From assembly GCF_015356755.1 (NCBI RefSeq), contig NZ_JADFCO010000064.1, forward strand, positions 62,001-126,000: DNA of 64,000 bases, given 5' to 3'. The notes beneath the pieces are model-generated. The model saw only the letters and a program-made list of their open reading frames with translations. It was not told the DNA's origin and did no database searches. Of the stretch, positions 25,712 through 33,344 are shown piece by piece. The position numbers and the translations under genes were made by a program. Positions within the stretch are counted from its first letter, which is position 1. Each line of letters opens with the position of its first letter. The stretch comes from Nonlabens antarcticus. Its GTDB lineage: Bacteria; Bacteroidota; Bacteroidia; Flavobacteriales; Flavobacteriaceae.

Positions 25712-26562
25712 CAGACGATTAGTTTTTCAATAGGACTTACTAATATTCCTTGCGCACCAGCTTCTTTCAATTGGTCAATGACATTCCAAAAGTCGTTTTC
25801 CTCAATCACACTGTGTAAACTGCTCCAGCCTTCTTCTGCGAGTGGAAGTACCGTTGGGCTTTTCATCCCGGGAAGTAGCGCAGTGATTTCCTCGATTTTA
25901 TCGTTAGGTGCGTTAAGCAATATATATTTACTCTTAGCAGCGTTCATGACGGCCTCCATGCGGAACATTAATTTGTCCAGCAATTCTTTTTTTTCATCGT
26001 TCAATGAGGGGTTTGATATTAAAACGGCCTCACTATACATTACCGTTTCAACTTCTTTAAGACCGTTCATGATTAAGGTAGAACCGGTAGAAACAATATC
26101 ACAAATACCCTCTGCAAGACCTATTCCTGGGGCGATTTCAACACTTCCACCTATTTCTTCTGTAGTGGCATTAATCCCTTTTGCTTCAAAGAATTTTTTG
26201 ACAATATTAGTATAGCTGCTCGCAACGCGCTTACCGTTAAACCATTCAAGTCCAGGATAATCAACGTCTTTTAAAACGGCAAGGCTCAACCTACAGCCCG
26301 CAAAGCCCAATTGTTTGATCACATCTACTTTTTGATCTTTTTCCTCAACCTCATTAAGGCCGAGAATTCCAAGATCTGCAACTCCCTGAGCAACATATTG
26401 CGGGATATCGTCATCTCTTAAAAATAAGATCTCGATGGGAAAATTCTTTGCTTTGGAGCTCAATTTCCGGGTTCCGTTGTCAAATTTGATCCCGCAATCC
26501 TTTAATAATTGAAGAGACTTATCACTAAGTCTTCCTGATTTCTGTACTGCTATTCTAATCAT
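25711..26562 (-). CDS. hisG: ATP phosphoribosyltransferase, long form
   Basis: First and committed enzyme of histidine synthesis, condensing ATP with PRPP. It is of the long type, with a C-terminal regulatory domain (about residues 205-283) that in homologues binds His for feedback inhibition. Recognisable motifs are MIRIAVQKSGRLSDKS, VADLGILGLNEV and the PRPP-binding EGICDIVSTGSTL. I start at ATG 26560-26562; an in-frame ATG at 26577 would add five residues of no family pattern. It is the first structural gene of the his operon and lies about 80 nt downstream of the attenuator terminator, so its expression should follow His supply both by attenuation and by feedback. Confidence 0.95.
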   Translation of the reverse strand: MIRIAVQKSGRLSDKSLQLLKDCGIKFDNGTRKLSSKAKNFPIEILFLRDDDIPQYVAQGVADLGILGLNEVEEKDQKVDVIKQLGFAGCRLSLAVLKDVDYPGLEWFNGKRVASSYTNIVKKFFEAKGINATTEEIGGSVEIAPGIGLAEGICDIVSTGSTLIMNGLKEVETVMYSEAVLISNPSLNDEKKELLDKLMFRMEAVMNAAKSKYILLNAPNDKIEEITALLPGMKSPTVLPLAEEGWSSLHSVIEENDFWNVIDQLKEAGAQGILVSPIEKLIV

Positions 26563-26633
26563 AATTTTTGTTGTCATTCCGCACTTAATGAGGAACTTTT
26601 TAGATCTCTGTCAAAGCTGTTTTTTGCATCAAT

Positions 26634-26669
26634 AGAAAACAAAAAACCCGCCTTGAAAAAGACGGGTTT
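26634..26669 (-). terminator. Attenuator terminator of the his operon
   Basis: On the minus strand, AAACCCGTC pairs with GGCGGGTTT around a short T-rich/AAG loop and is followed by a run of six T. It lies between the His-rich leader and hisG. The leader itself holds a second CCCGTC (26711-26716) that could pair with the GGCGGG arm, and GGCGAG that could pair with the CCCGTC arm; either would act as an antiterminator. Confidence 0.85.
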
Positions 26670-26699
26670 ATAAATATGTTGAGTTACATCAATACATTC

Positions 26700-26756
26700 T
26701 TAGCTCGCCTGACGGGAAGTGTTGGAATGATGGTGATGTAAATTTGTGTTTTTCAT
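26700..26756 (-). CDS. hisL: Histidine operon leader peptide
   Basis: An 18-residue frame reading MKNTNLHHHHSNTSRQAS, with four consecutive His codons, followed 31 nt later by an intrinsic terminator and then hisG. A ribosome waiting for His-tRNA would stall at 26727-26738 and leave the downstream pairing segments free; with ample His it would run to the stop and let the terminator form. The ATG lies exactly 7 nt after the -7 element TACATTTG, so the transcript is probably leaderless or nearly so. The arrangement is classical his attenuation with a different leader sequence. Too short to be found by ordinary gene callers. Confidence 0.9.
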   Translation of the reverse strand: MKNTNLHHHHSNTSRQAS

Positions 26757-26763
26757 TATTATG

Positions 26764-26794
26764 CAAATGTAAGTGGTGTTTCGCTTTCGCGAAA
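26764..26794 (-). promoter_or_regulatory. his operon promoter
   Basis: TACATTTG (26764-26771, minus strand) matches the Bacteroidota -7 element. A TTTC at 26791-26794, 19 nt upstream, could serve as the -33 element. The -33 region falls inside the exact TTTCGCGAAA palindrome, so a protein bound there would compete with RNA polymerase. Confidence 0.75.
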
Positions 26795-26796
26795 GC
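26783..26796. repeat. GCTTTCGCGAAAGC palindrome, copy 5 (his promoter)
   Basis: Exact copy, extended to a 22-bp palindrome at 26779-26800, overlapping the -33 region of the his promoter. Confidence 0.9.
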
Positions 26797-26826
26797 GAAA
26801 TTCTAAATAATCACGTTTATTTAACG

Positions 26827-27279
26827 CTAGCTTCTTTTAAGGCGATGATCAAAAGTAAATGGCTGAACGTCCTTGATCAGCATCTTTTCCAAATTTTTGT
26901 GTTTTGGATTAATCAAAATATTGTGCTCGCCTGGAACAACGTAACTGGGTACACGCAAGCCGAAGAGAATTGGATTCATCACAAATTCATCGCCCAGTCG
27001 TTGTGTAGCTTTTAAATGATACTCCCGTATATCCTTATCCAGAACAGCTTCATTAACTCTTTGATTATTGGGTATATGTAAGGTAACCATCATCATATCC
27101 TGCGGCAGATCCCTAAGTTTAAGGTGTACAAAAACCTCTGCAAAAGCAAGGGCGCGGTTTTGAGCCGTATACAACATAGGAACACCCATAGAGTTCCATC
27201 TGGACACGGGACTTAAGGATGCGCCATAGCCTGATAAGTCCCGTACGTATGGCAATCTGGCCAATCTATAAACAATCAT
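26827..27279 (-). CDS. RES domain toxin
   Basis: RES-fold protein of 150 residues. Characterised members act as toxins that consume NAD+ by an ADP-ribosyl-transferase-like mechanism. The family's conserved polar positions are visible: Arg5 in MIVYRLAR, SRWNSMG (Arg27), LYTAQNRALAFAEVFVHL (Tyr and Glu) and SYVVPGEHNILINP towards the end. It overlaps the upstream Xre-type gene by 4 nt (ATGA), the usual antitoxin-toxin order. The stop is only about 30 bp before the his promoter region. Nothing separates the pair from the trp operon except a 74-bp gap, so some read-through from trp is likely. Confidence 0.9.
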   Translation of the reverse strand: MIVYRLARLPYVRDLSGYGASLSPVSRWNSMGVPMLYTAQNRALAFAEVFVHLKLRDLPQDMMMVTLHIPNNQRVNEAVLDKDIREYHLKATQRLGDEFVMNPILFGLRVPSYVVPGEHNILINPKHKNLEKMLIKDVQPFTFDHRLKRS

Positions 27280-27728
27280 GCAAAAACACCGTGATTGATC
27301 GCGTGAAGCTCGCCTATTACAAGCTCCTTTCCATAACTATCCCTAATAAGATCGATAGGTGGAATATTATTTAAGGCTGGCATGCCATCGAGACACCAAT
27401 CGTGAAACTTATCTGGATCGCCGAAGGTCTCAATACCCAACTCACACACTTCAACAATTTCAAGGATGCGCTCACTATGAATCAATTTGAAAATATGCGT
27501 GCCTTCTTTATCATATCGTTGAAGGGACTTTAATGACATATCCAGCAATACCGACCATTCCTCGTCAGTAAAGGGAACGGTTTTACGCAATTCCTTGAAT
27601 ACAACATAGTGGATGCCGTCACGAATTAACCTGACCTTATCCATGATTGACCGGTTGCCGTTCAAATAGTTGATTGCTGGCTCGCGTAATTCTATGGATG
27701 AATTGTTACTAATTTTGTAGGTTTTCAT
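27276..27728 (-). CDS. Antitoxin of the RES pair (Xre/MbcA/ParS family)
   Basis: Protein of 150 residues. The central part (VPFTDEEWSVLLDMSLKSLQ) resembles the degenerate Xre-type helix-turn-helix, and the C-terminal part (SERILEIVEVCELGIETFGD, then FHDWCLDGMPALNNIPPIDL) is the MbcA/ParS toxin-binding domain (DUF2384) in which a conserved Gly-x-Pro-type loop contacts the RES active site. It is translationally coupled to the toxin gene. It probably neutralises the toxin and represses its own promoter, which I could not place with confidence in the 74-bp gap after trpA. Confidence 0.87.
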   Translation of the reverse strand: MKTYKISNNSSIELREPAINYLNGNRSIMDKVRLIRDGIHYVVFKELRKTVPFTDEEWSVLLDMSLKSLQRYDKEGTHIFKLIHSERILEIVEVCELGIETFGDPDKFHDWCLDGMPALNNIPPIDLIRDSYGKELVIGELHAINHGVFA

Positions 27729-27802
27729 AATCTAGAATTATTTCTACAAATTAACGACATATTTCTGATTCTGACAAGTTTCTTTAATACTAAGACAAGT
27801 GT

Positions 27803-28585
27803 CTATTTCTTAATTTCCTTTACAAATGAGGCTACGGTCTGTTTCAAATCAGTCGTTTCTGCAATCTGGCGTATAAACTCACTGCCGATGATCGCTCCAT
27901 CCACGAATGAGCATGCATCCTTGAAGTTTTGGTTATTTTTTATATTGAAACCCGTCAGAACGGGCGTTTTCAAGTCCATGTCCCGCAACTTGCCCAGATA
28001 GTCTGCCGCAGCAGAGAAATCTGCCTTGCTGCCCGTCGTACTTGCGCTGCTCACAGCATAAATAAAACCAGTCGAGTTGGCATCAATCTCGCGGATGCGT
28101 TTTTCTGAGGTTTGAGGTGTGACTAGAAACACATTAGAAATATTATGTTTTTCAAAGGTTGCTTTGAATTCGTGTTCATAGATAAACATGGGCAAGTCGG
28201 GTACGATCAACCCGTCAACACCGACCGAAGCACAGCGCGCACAAAATTTATCGAGGCCGAATTGCATTACTGGATTCAGATAACCCATTAATAAAATAGG
28301 AGTATCTGCTTCAGGATTTTCTTCTCTGTAGCTTTCGAGCTGAGTGAATAATTTCTCAATCGACATCCCGTTTTCAAGCGCAATCTTGCTGCTTTCCTGA
28401 ATGGTAGGCCCATCTGCCAAAGGATCACTAAAAGGAATCCCGATTTCAACAAGATCGACTTTAGCTTCTTCCAAAGCCTTCAGAATAACAGTGGTGTCTT
28501 CCAGTTTAGGATAACCAGCCGTGAAAAATATATTGAGCAAGTTTTTAGGCTTACTGCTGAATAGTTGGGTTAGGTTGTTCTGCAT
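27803..28585 (-). CDS. trpA: Tryptophan synthase alpha chain
   Basis: TIM-barrel subunit that cleaves indole-3-glycerol phosphate to indole, which is channelled to TrpB. The 260 residues are normal. The catalytic Glu is in DLVEIGIPFSDPLADGPTIQ and the Asp in GLIVPDLP. Last gene of the trp operon, 3 nt after the trpB stop, then the RES/Xre pair. Confidence 0.97.
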   Translation of the reverse strand: MQNNLTQLFSSKPKNLLNIFFTAGYPKLEDTTVILKALEEAKVDLVEIGIPFSDPLADGPTIQESSKIALENGMSIEKLFTQLESYREENPEADTPILLMGYLNPVMQFGLDKFCARCASVGVDGLIVPDLPMFIYEHEFKATFEKHNISNVFLVTPQTSEKRIREIDANSTGFIYAVSSASTTGSKADFSAAADYLGKLRDMDLKTPVLTGFNIKNNQNFKDACSFVDGAIIGSEFIRQIAETTDLKQTVASFVKEIKK

Positions 28586-28588
28586 GGC

Positions 28589-29764
28589 TTAAAGTTCGTT
28601 GAGTTTGAGTTCTCGCATATACGTATCCATATCCTTATCGCCACGACCAGAAAGGTTAATAACCACACGATCTGTAGGTTTCAAATCTAGATCTTTCAAT
28701 ACAGAAAAGGCGTGAGCGGTTTCCAGCGCTGGGATAATGCCTTCTAATCGGCTGCATTCTACGGCGGCTTTTAGTGCATCTGCATCGGTTACCGCCATAT
28801 ACTGGGCGCGATCAGAAACTTTTAACCAAGCGTGTGCTGGGCCTATTCCCGGATAATCCAGTCCCGCACTAATGCTGTGTGGCTCAATGACCTGGCCATC
28901 CTTGTCCTGCATCATGATAGAACGGCTGGCGTGTAAAACACCTGGAGTTCCCAACGTTAATGTTGCTGCCGTTTTATCCGTATCAATTCCCAAACCAGCC
29001 GCTTCAACACCTATCAATTTAACCGATGGATCATCTAAGAAATGATAAAAAGCGCCCATAGCATTCGAACCACCGCCTACACAGGCAATGACATAATCAG
29101 GTAAGCCCTGCATCTGTTCTTTGATCTCTTTGGAAATGATACTTTGATAACGTGCTACCATATCTGGATAGGGATGTGGCCCCACCACAGATCCTATGAT
29201 GTAATGCGTGTCCTCTGGATTGTTGATCCAGTCGCGCATGGCTTCGTTTGTCGCGTCTTTCAAGGTTTTAGAACCGCTCATGGCGGGTCGTACTTCTGCA
29301 CCCAGCATCTTCATACGGGCGACGTTGGGTGCTTGACGTTCGATGTCTTTTTCGCCCATATAGACGATACATTTCAATCCTTTCAAGGCACAAACTGTTG
29401 CTGTCGCAACGCCGTGCTGGCCTGCGCCGGTTTCAGCAATGATACGTTTCTTGCCCAGTTTCTGTGCTAGAATGATCTGGCCTACAGTATTATTTATTTT
29501 ATGAGCACCGGTATGGCAAAGGTCCTCGCGCTTTAACCAGATTTCGCCGCCGTATTTTGCCGACAATCGCTTAGCTAAAAATAACGGCGTAGGACGCCCT
29601 ACATAATCTTTCAAAAGCTGGTGAAACTCGGTTTGAAACTCCTCGCTTTTTTCAATTTTGAGGTAGTTTTCCTGCAGCTCTTCAATGTTAGGGTAGAGCA
29701 GTTCGGGAATGAATGCTCCTCCAAATTCGCCGTAAAATCCTTTTTCATCTACTTGATAGCTCAT
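28589..29764 (-). CDS. trpB: Tryptophan synthase beta chain
   Basis: PLP enzyme joining indole to serine. The PLP lysine lies in [15 protein letters not shown], and [10 protein letters not shown] is the phosphate-binding loop. At 391 residues, with the TrpB1-type N-terminus [14 protein letters not shown], it is the standard partner of TrpA. It overlaps the trpF stop by 4 nt (ATGA). Confidence 0.98.
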   Translation of the reverse strand: MSYQVDEKGFYGEFGGAFIPELLYPNIEELQENYLKIEKSEEFQTEFHQLLKDYVGRPTPLFLAKRLSAKYGGEIWLKREDLCHTGAHKINNTVGQIILAQKLGKKRIIAETGAGQHGVATATVCALKGLKCIVYMGEKDIERQAPNVARMKMLGAEVRPAMSGSKTLKDATNEAMRDWINNPEDTHYIIGSVVGPHPYPDMVARYQSIISKEIKEQMQGLPDYVIACVGGGSNAMGAFYHFLDDPSVKLIGVEAAGLGIDTDKTAATLTLGTPGVLHASRSIMMQDKDGQVIEPHSISAGLDYPGIGPAHAWLKVSDRAQYMAVTDADALKAAVECSRLEGIIPALETAHAFSVLKDLDLKPTDRVVINLSGRGDKDMDTYMRELKLNEL

Positions 29765-30399
29765 TTTCTCAATTTTTCTATGAAACCTTTAATCATTTCA
29801 ATATTCTTCAATCCTGGGGTATCCTCAAACTGTGAATTGAGATCCACACCCAGAAATAGTTCGTGTTTTATGCTTTTTATTGCCGCCGCATCTTCACTGG
29901 AAATACCGCCACTTAGCAAAAATGGCACCTGTCCTTTATAGGAGTCGAGCAATTGCCAGTTAAATTTCTTGCCGCTGCCACCGTAGTTTTTGGTCGCCGT
30001 ATCAAACAGGAAAAATAGCTTGCCTGGAAACTTTTCGGCAAGTTGTTCCCATTCTTTTAAGCTGTCAAAATCAAAGTCTTCCTTGATTTGAAATACCTTA
30101 AATACTTTGAAGTCTAATTCTAATATCGCTTTGGCGAAAGCGGGCTCCTCATCCCCATGCAACTGCACTACATCTAACTGCAACGGAATGATATCCTGCA
30201 GGATTTCTTGAAAGGTTGCATTGACATAAACGCCCACGGTTCCCTTATTCATGGTCAGTTGCTCAATCGCTAATTTTTGCTTATCGTCCACAAACCGTTT
30301 GCTTTTAGGGTACCTAATGATCCCCATAAAGTCAATGTCCAACTCCTGTAGTGCGTTGATGTTGTCCGATTCTCGCATTCCACATACCTTAATCATCAT
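29761..30399 (-). CDS. trpF: Phosphoribosylanthranilate isomerase
   Basis: TIM-barrel isomerase of 212 residues. The catalytic Cys is in IKVCGMR and the Asp in [13 protein letters not shown]. Two adjacent ATG codons occur at the start; either leaves the family N-terminus intact and overlaps the trpC stop. A one-mismatch copy of the TTTCGCGAAA palindrome at 30128-30141 reads AFAKA. Confidence 0.96.
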   Translation of the reverse strand: MMIKVCGMRESDNINALQELDIDFMGIIRYPKSKRFVDDKQKLAIEQLTMNKGTVGVYVNATFQEILQDIIPLQLDVVQLHGDEEPAFAKAILELDFKVFKVFQIKEDFDFDSLKEWEQLAEKFPGKLFFLFDTATKNYGGSGKKFNWQLLDSYKGQVPFLLSGGISSEDAAAIKSIKHELFLGVDLNSQFEDTPGLKNIEMIKGFIEKLRK

Positions 30400-31199
30400 A
30401 GTGTGGTCTCTTTGATAAATTTAGTACAGCTGCGACCAGGATCGTTAGTTTTCATGAAGTTCTCGCCGATTAAAAAACCGCGATAACCCAAGTCTTGTAA
30501 TTCGCGTACAACTTCTGGATTTGAAATGCCGCTTTCACTTATCGCCAAAACTTTTTTAGGAAAATGCTCCAATAAATCTTTACTGATCTGTATATCTGTT
30601 TTGAACTTTTTCAAGTCCCGATTATTCACACCGATGACATATCTACTGGATTTGAAATCCTTTGAAATATTTTTGATGCGTTTCAATTCTTCGAGATCAT
30701 GAACTTCAAATAATATGTCCAGATCTAGGTTGAGCGCTTCCATCGAAAGCGTTGTCAATTCTTCATCATTCAAGCAGGCGGCAATAAGTAAGATGGCATC
30801 TGCGCCATAAGCTCGTGCCTCGTGGATCTGATAAAGATCTACGATGAAATCTTTCCTTAATATTGGGATTTCAACAAAACTCCTTGCATCCTCAAGATCT
30901 TGAAGCGTACCGCCAAAAAAGGGTTCGTCCGTCAAGCAACTGATAGCGCTTGCGCCAGCTTTTTCGTAACCTTTGACCACCTGTTCCAGAGTTGCAGGAC
31001 AGTTGAAAGAACCTTTGCTGGGACTCTGGCGTTTATGCTCTGCAATGATGCCGCTACCATTTTTGATGGCATCGTGAAACGAAATCGTTTCGCGTGCATA
31101 CCCAGGGATCGCTCGCAGGTCAGAAAGAGTTCTGATTTCTTTTCTGATCTTGAGATCGGCGCGTGTTCTGTCGGTTATTTTTTTTAGTATGTCTTCCAA
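30396..31199 (-). CDS. trpC: Indole-3-glycerol-phosphate synthase
   Basis: TIM-barrel enzyme closing the indole ring. Typical motifs are IAEHKRQSPSKG (catalytic Lys), LRKDFIVDLYQIHEA and VIGVNNRDLKKFKTD. The 267 residues are normal. The frame begins at a TTG codon (31197-31199), since no ATG gives the family N-terminus EDILKKITDRT. An 87-bp gap with a perfect 30-bp palindrome separates it from trpD. Confidence 0.95.
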   Translation of the reverse strand: MEDILKKITDRTRADLKIRKEIRTLSDLRAIPGYARETISFHDAIKNGSGIIAEHKRQSPSKGSFNCPATLEQVVKGYEKAGASAISCLTDEPFFGGTLQDLEDARSFVEIPILRKDFIVDLYQIHEARAYGADAILLIAACLNDEELTTLSMEALNLDLDILFEVHDLEELKRIKNISKDFKSSRYVIGVNNRDLKKFKTDIQISKDLLEHFPKKVLAISESGISNPEVVRELQDLGYRGFLIGENFMKTNDPGRSCTKFIKETTL

Positions 31200-31241
31200 G
31201 GTAGTATTAAGTATTTAGTACAAGGTATTAAGGCTTCCTTA

Positions 31242-31271
31242 CCTAAGGGTGGACTTAAGTCCACCCTTAGG
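31242..31271. repeat. Perfect 30-bp palindrome between trpD and trpC
   Basis: CCTAAGGGTGGACTT followed directly by its exact reverse complement. RNA from the operon would form a strong hairpin with a very small loop. There is no T-run downstream, so it is not an ordinary terminator. Confidence 0.85.
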
Positions 31272-31286
31272 AAAATGAACGTGTTG

Positions 31287-32279
31287 TTATTGTATGCTCA
31301 GTAGTTTTTCAAAACATTTCAGAGCCTTTCCAGATTCTAGCGATTCCTTTGCTTGTCCTACAGCTTCTAGTAGTGAAATTTCTTGTGATACTGATATCGC
31401 CGTAGCGGCATTTGCAATAACGACCGACTTTTGTGCTTCAGTCGCTTTGTTATGCAAAACGTTTCTGAAAATAGTAGCGGCTTCTTCAATAGTATTACCC
31501 CCAGATATTTGTTCTAGTGTTAATTTTGGTAAATTGAAATCAGTTGGTTTTACGTCTGCAACTCCATTGTTCCCTGCAATTCTGGTTTTTCCCGTTAAAC
31601 TGACCTCGTCATAGCCATCGTGAGCATGGAGGATTGCGTAACGTTTTCCTTCTTCATTTTGGAAAAGATACTCATAGTTGCGGGCTAGTTGCAAATTGAA
31701 AACACCAACGCTTTGCAATTTAGGTCGGGCTGGATTTACTAATGGCCCTAACATATTGAAGAAGGTTTTTATTCCCAGCGCCTTTCTAATGGGCGCTACC
31801 GCTTTCATAGCTGGATGGAATAGGGGAGCGTGTAGGAAACAGATGTTGGCTTCATCAATCTGCTTTTCCAGGGTTTCGAAATCATTCGTAAACTTAAATC
31901 CCATCGATTCCATAACATTACTGGAACCGCTGACAGAACTCACGCCATAATTACCGTGTTTTGCTACTTTGACACCTGCACCAGCGGTTACAAAACTTGC
32001 GAGCGTACTGATGTTAAACGTATTTTTTCCATCACCGCCGGTACCACACAAATCGATAGGATTGTATTTATCCAGATCGATTAATAACGCCTGTTCCAGC
32101 ATTGCATCTCTAAAACCTGCCAGCTCATCCACGGTAACACTGCGCATTCCATAAACGGTAAGGAAGGCAGCGATCTGTGAATCATTTACCTCGCCTGCTG
32201 TTATTGCAGTAAGGATGTCGTGAGCTCGCTTTCGCGAAAGCGTCTTATGTTCAAATAATTCGTTTAATATTTCCTTCAT
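31287..32279 (-). CDS. trpD: Anthranilate phosphoribosyltransferase
   Basis: Transfers the phosphoribosyl group from PRPP to anthranilate. The 330 residues contain the PRPP loop DLCGTGGDGKNTFNIST, the anthranilate-side KHGNYGVSS and GPLVNPARP. An exact palindromic repeat encodes TLSRKRA near residue 15. The ATG lies 2 nt after the trpG stop, so translation is tightly coupled. Confidence 0.97.
   Translation of the reverse strand: MKEILNELFEHKTLSRKRAHDILTAITAGEVNDSQIAAFLTVYGMRSVTVDELAGFRDAMLEQALLIDLDKYNPIDLCGTGGDGKNTFNISTLASFVTAGAGVKVAKHGNYGVSSVSGSSNVMESMGFKFTNDFETLEKQIDEANICFLHAPLFHPAMKAVAPIRKALGIKTFFNMLGPLVNPARPKLQSVGVFNLQLARNYEYLFQNEEGKRYAILHAHDGYDEVSLTGKTRIAGNNGVADVKPTDFNLPKLTLEQISGGNTIEEAATIFRNVLHNKATEAQKSVVIANAATAISVSQEISLLEAVGQAKESLESGKALKCFEKLLSIQ
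32228..32241. repeat. GCTTTCGCGAAAGC palindrome, copy 6 (inside trpD)
   Basis: Exact copy near the 5' end of trpD, read as LSRKR. Confidence 0.9.
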
Positions 32280-32280
32280 T

Positions 32281-32856
32281 CTAAAGTGTCGCTAAAAAGT
32301 TCTTAAGCATCAATTTTCCCTGCGGCGTCATGATACTTTCTGGGTGGAATTGAACGCCGTAAATAGGCAGTTCTCTATGTTTCAATGCCATAATCTGCTT
32401 GTTTTCATCACGGGCGGTGATTTGCAATACTGCAGGAAAGTCTGACTCCTGAGCATTCCAGGAATGGTAGCGGCCCGCCTCAAACTTCTCATCGACTCCT
32501 GTAAAAAACGGACTGTTATCATGTTGCATGGTAGTTGCGATACCATGATATACTTTTTCAAGATTCACGATGGTACCACCGAAAGCTTCTGTAATCGCCT
32601 GATGGCCTAAACAAATTCCAAGGATAGGAACATGAGCTTTTACGGTTTCTATGATTTCCATCAATCTGCCAGCCTCAATAGGAATTCCAGGACCAGGAGA
32701 AAGTACGATGGCGTCGTACTTTAAACATTCTGACGGTTCAATCTTATCATTTCTAACAATGGTAACTATTGCATCCAGATCTTCCAGATAGTGTACAAGA
32801 TTGTATGTGAAGGAGTCGTAGTTATCTATGACTAAAATATTAGGAGACTTTTTCAT
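32281..32856 (-). CDS. trpG: Anthranilate synthase glutamine amidotransferase component
   Basis: Class I glutaminase supplying ammonia to TrpE. The nucleophile Cys is in ILGICLGHQAI and the His/Glu pair in VQFHPESI. The 191 residues are standard. Its ATG overlaps the stop of the small lipoprotein gene (ATGA), so that extra gene is built into the operon's translation coupling. Confidence 0.97.
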   Translation of the reverse strand: MKKSPNILVIDNYDSFTYNLVHYLEDLDAIVTIVRNDKIEPSECLKYDAIVLSPGPGIPIEAGRLMEIIETVKAHVPILGICLGHQAITEAFGGTIVNLEKVYHGIATTMQHDNSPFFTGVDEKFEAGRYHSWNAQESDFPAVLQITARDENKQIMALKHRELPIYGVQFHPESIMTPQGKLMLKNFLATL

Positions 32857-33344
32857 TCCTTTATGAATTTACCATATTCATCGACATAGGCGATTTCAAC
32901 TGTTCCATCGCAGATTGTTTCAATTCTTAGATCGTCGTTAAGTATTCCGGTACAATCGATATCGTTAGTGTTACTTGCCATTATATAAGAATCTATAATT
33001 TTAAAATCTTTGCTAAATGAGCGCAGGACAAATTCATAAGATTTCCCATCTGCGTTTGAGTATGTTCTTAAAATTACACGTATCTGAAATTTATCCGACT
33101 TATAAATTTGTTTGCCTTTAGAAATTGAAGCGACTAGAACTTTTTTATAATCTTCATTAGTAAAATATTGATAAGCACTATCCTGGATGATCTCAAAAGG
33201 CATGTTAGGAACGAATTGCACTACCTTTTCTTCATTTTTTTTAATGATATCTACCTTAAATAATGGATCGTTATCGGCACAGGAAATTGTTCCAATAATT
33301 ATAAAACAGAAGGAGAAAAAGAGCACTATTTTATTTTTACACAT
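32853..33344 (-). CDS. Putative lipoprotein inserted between trpE and trpG
   Basis: About 163 residues starting MCKNKIVLFFSFC, a signal peptide ending in the lipobox GTISC, so probably a lipoprotein. I chose ATG 33342-33344, which overlaps the trpE stop by 8 nt; an earlier in-frame ATG gives an N-terminus without a signal peptide. The mature part is polar with two later Cys (NDIDC and ETIC). I do not recognise a family. TrpE and TrpG work as a complex and their genes are usually adjacent, so this gene is out of place; a role in tryptophan synthesis is unlikely for an exported protein. Confidence 0.75.
   Translation of the reverse strand: MCKNKIVLFFSFCFIIIGTISCADNDPLFKVDIIKKNEEKVVQFVPNMPFEIIQDSAYQYFTNEDYKKVLVASISKGKQIYKSDKFQIRVILRTYSNADGKSYEFVLRSFSKDFKIIDSYIMASNTNDIDCTGILNDDLRIETICDGTVEIAYVDEYGKFIKE

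Noticed and set aside
29144-29470. 108-residue plus-strand frame opposite trpB
   Set aside because: Antisense shadow; rich in Cys and His only because it mirrors trpB codons. No motif.
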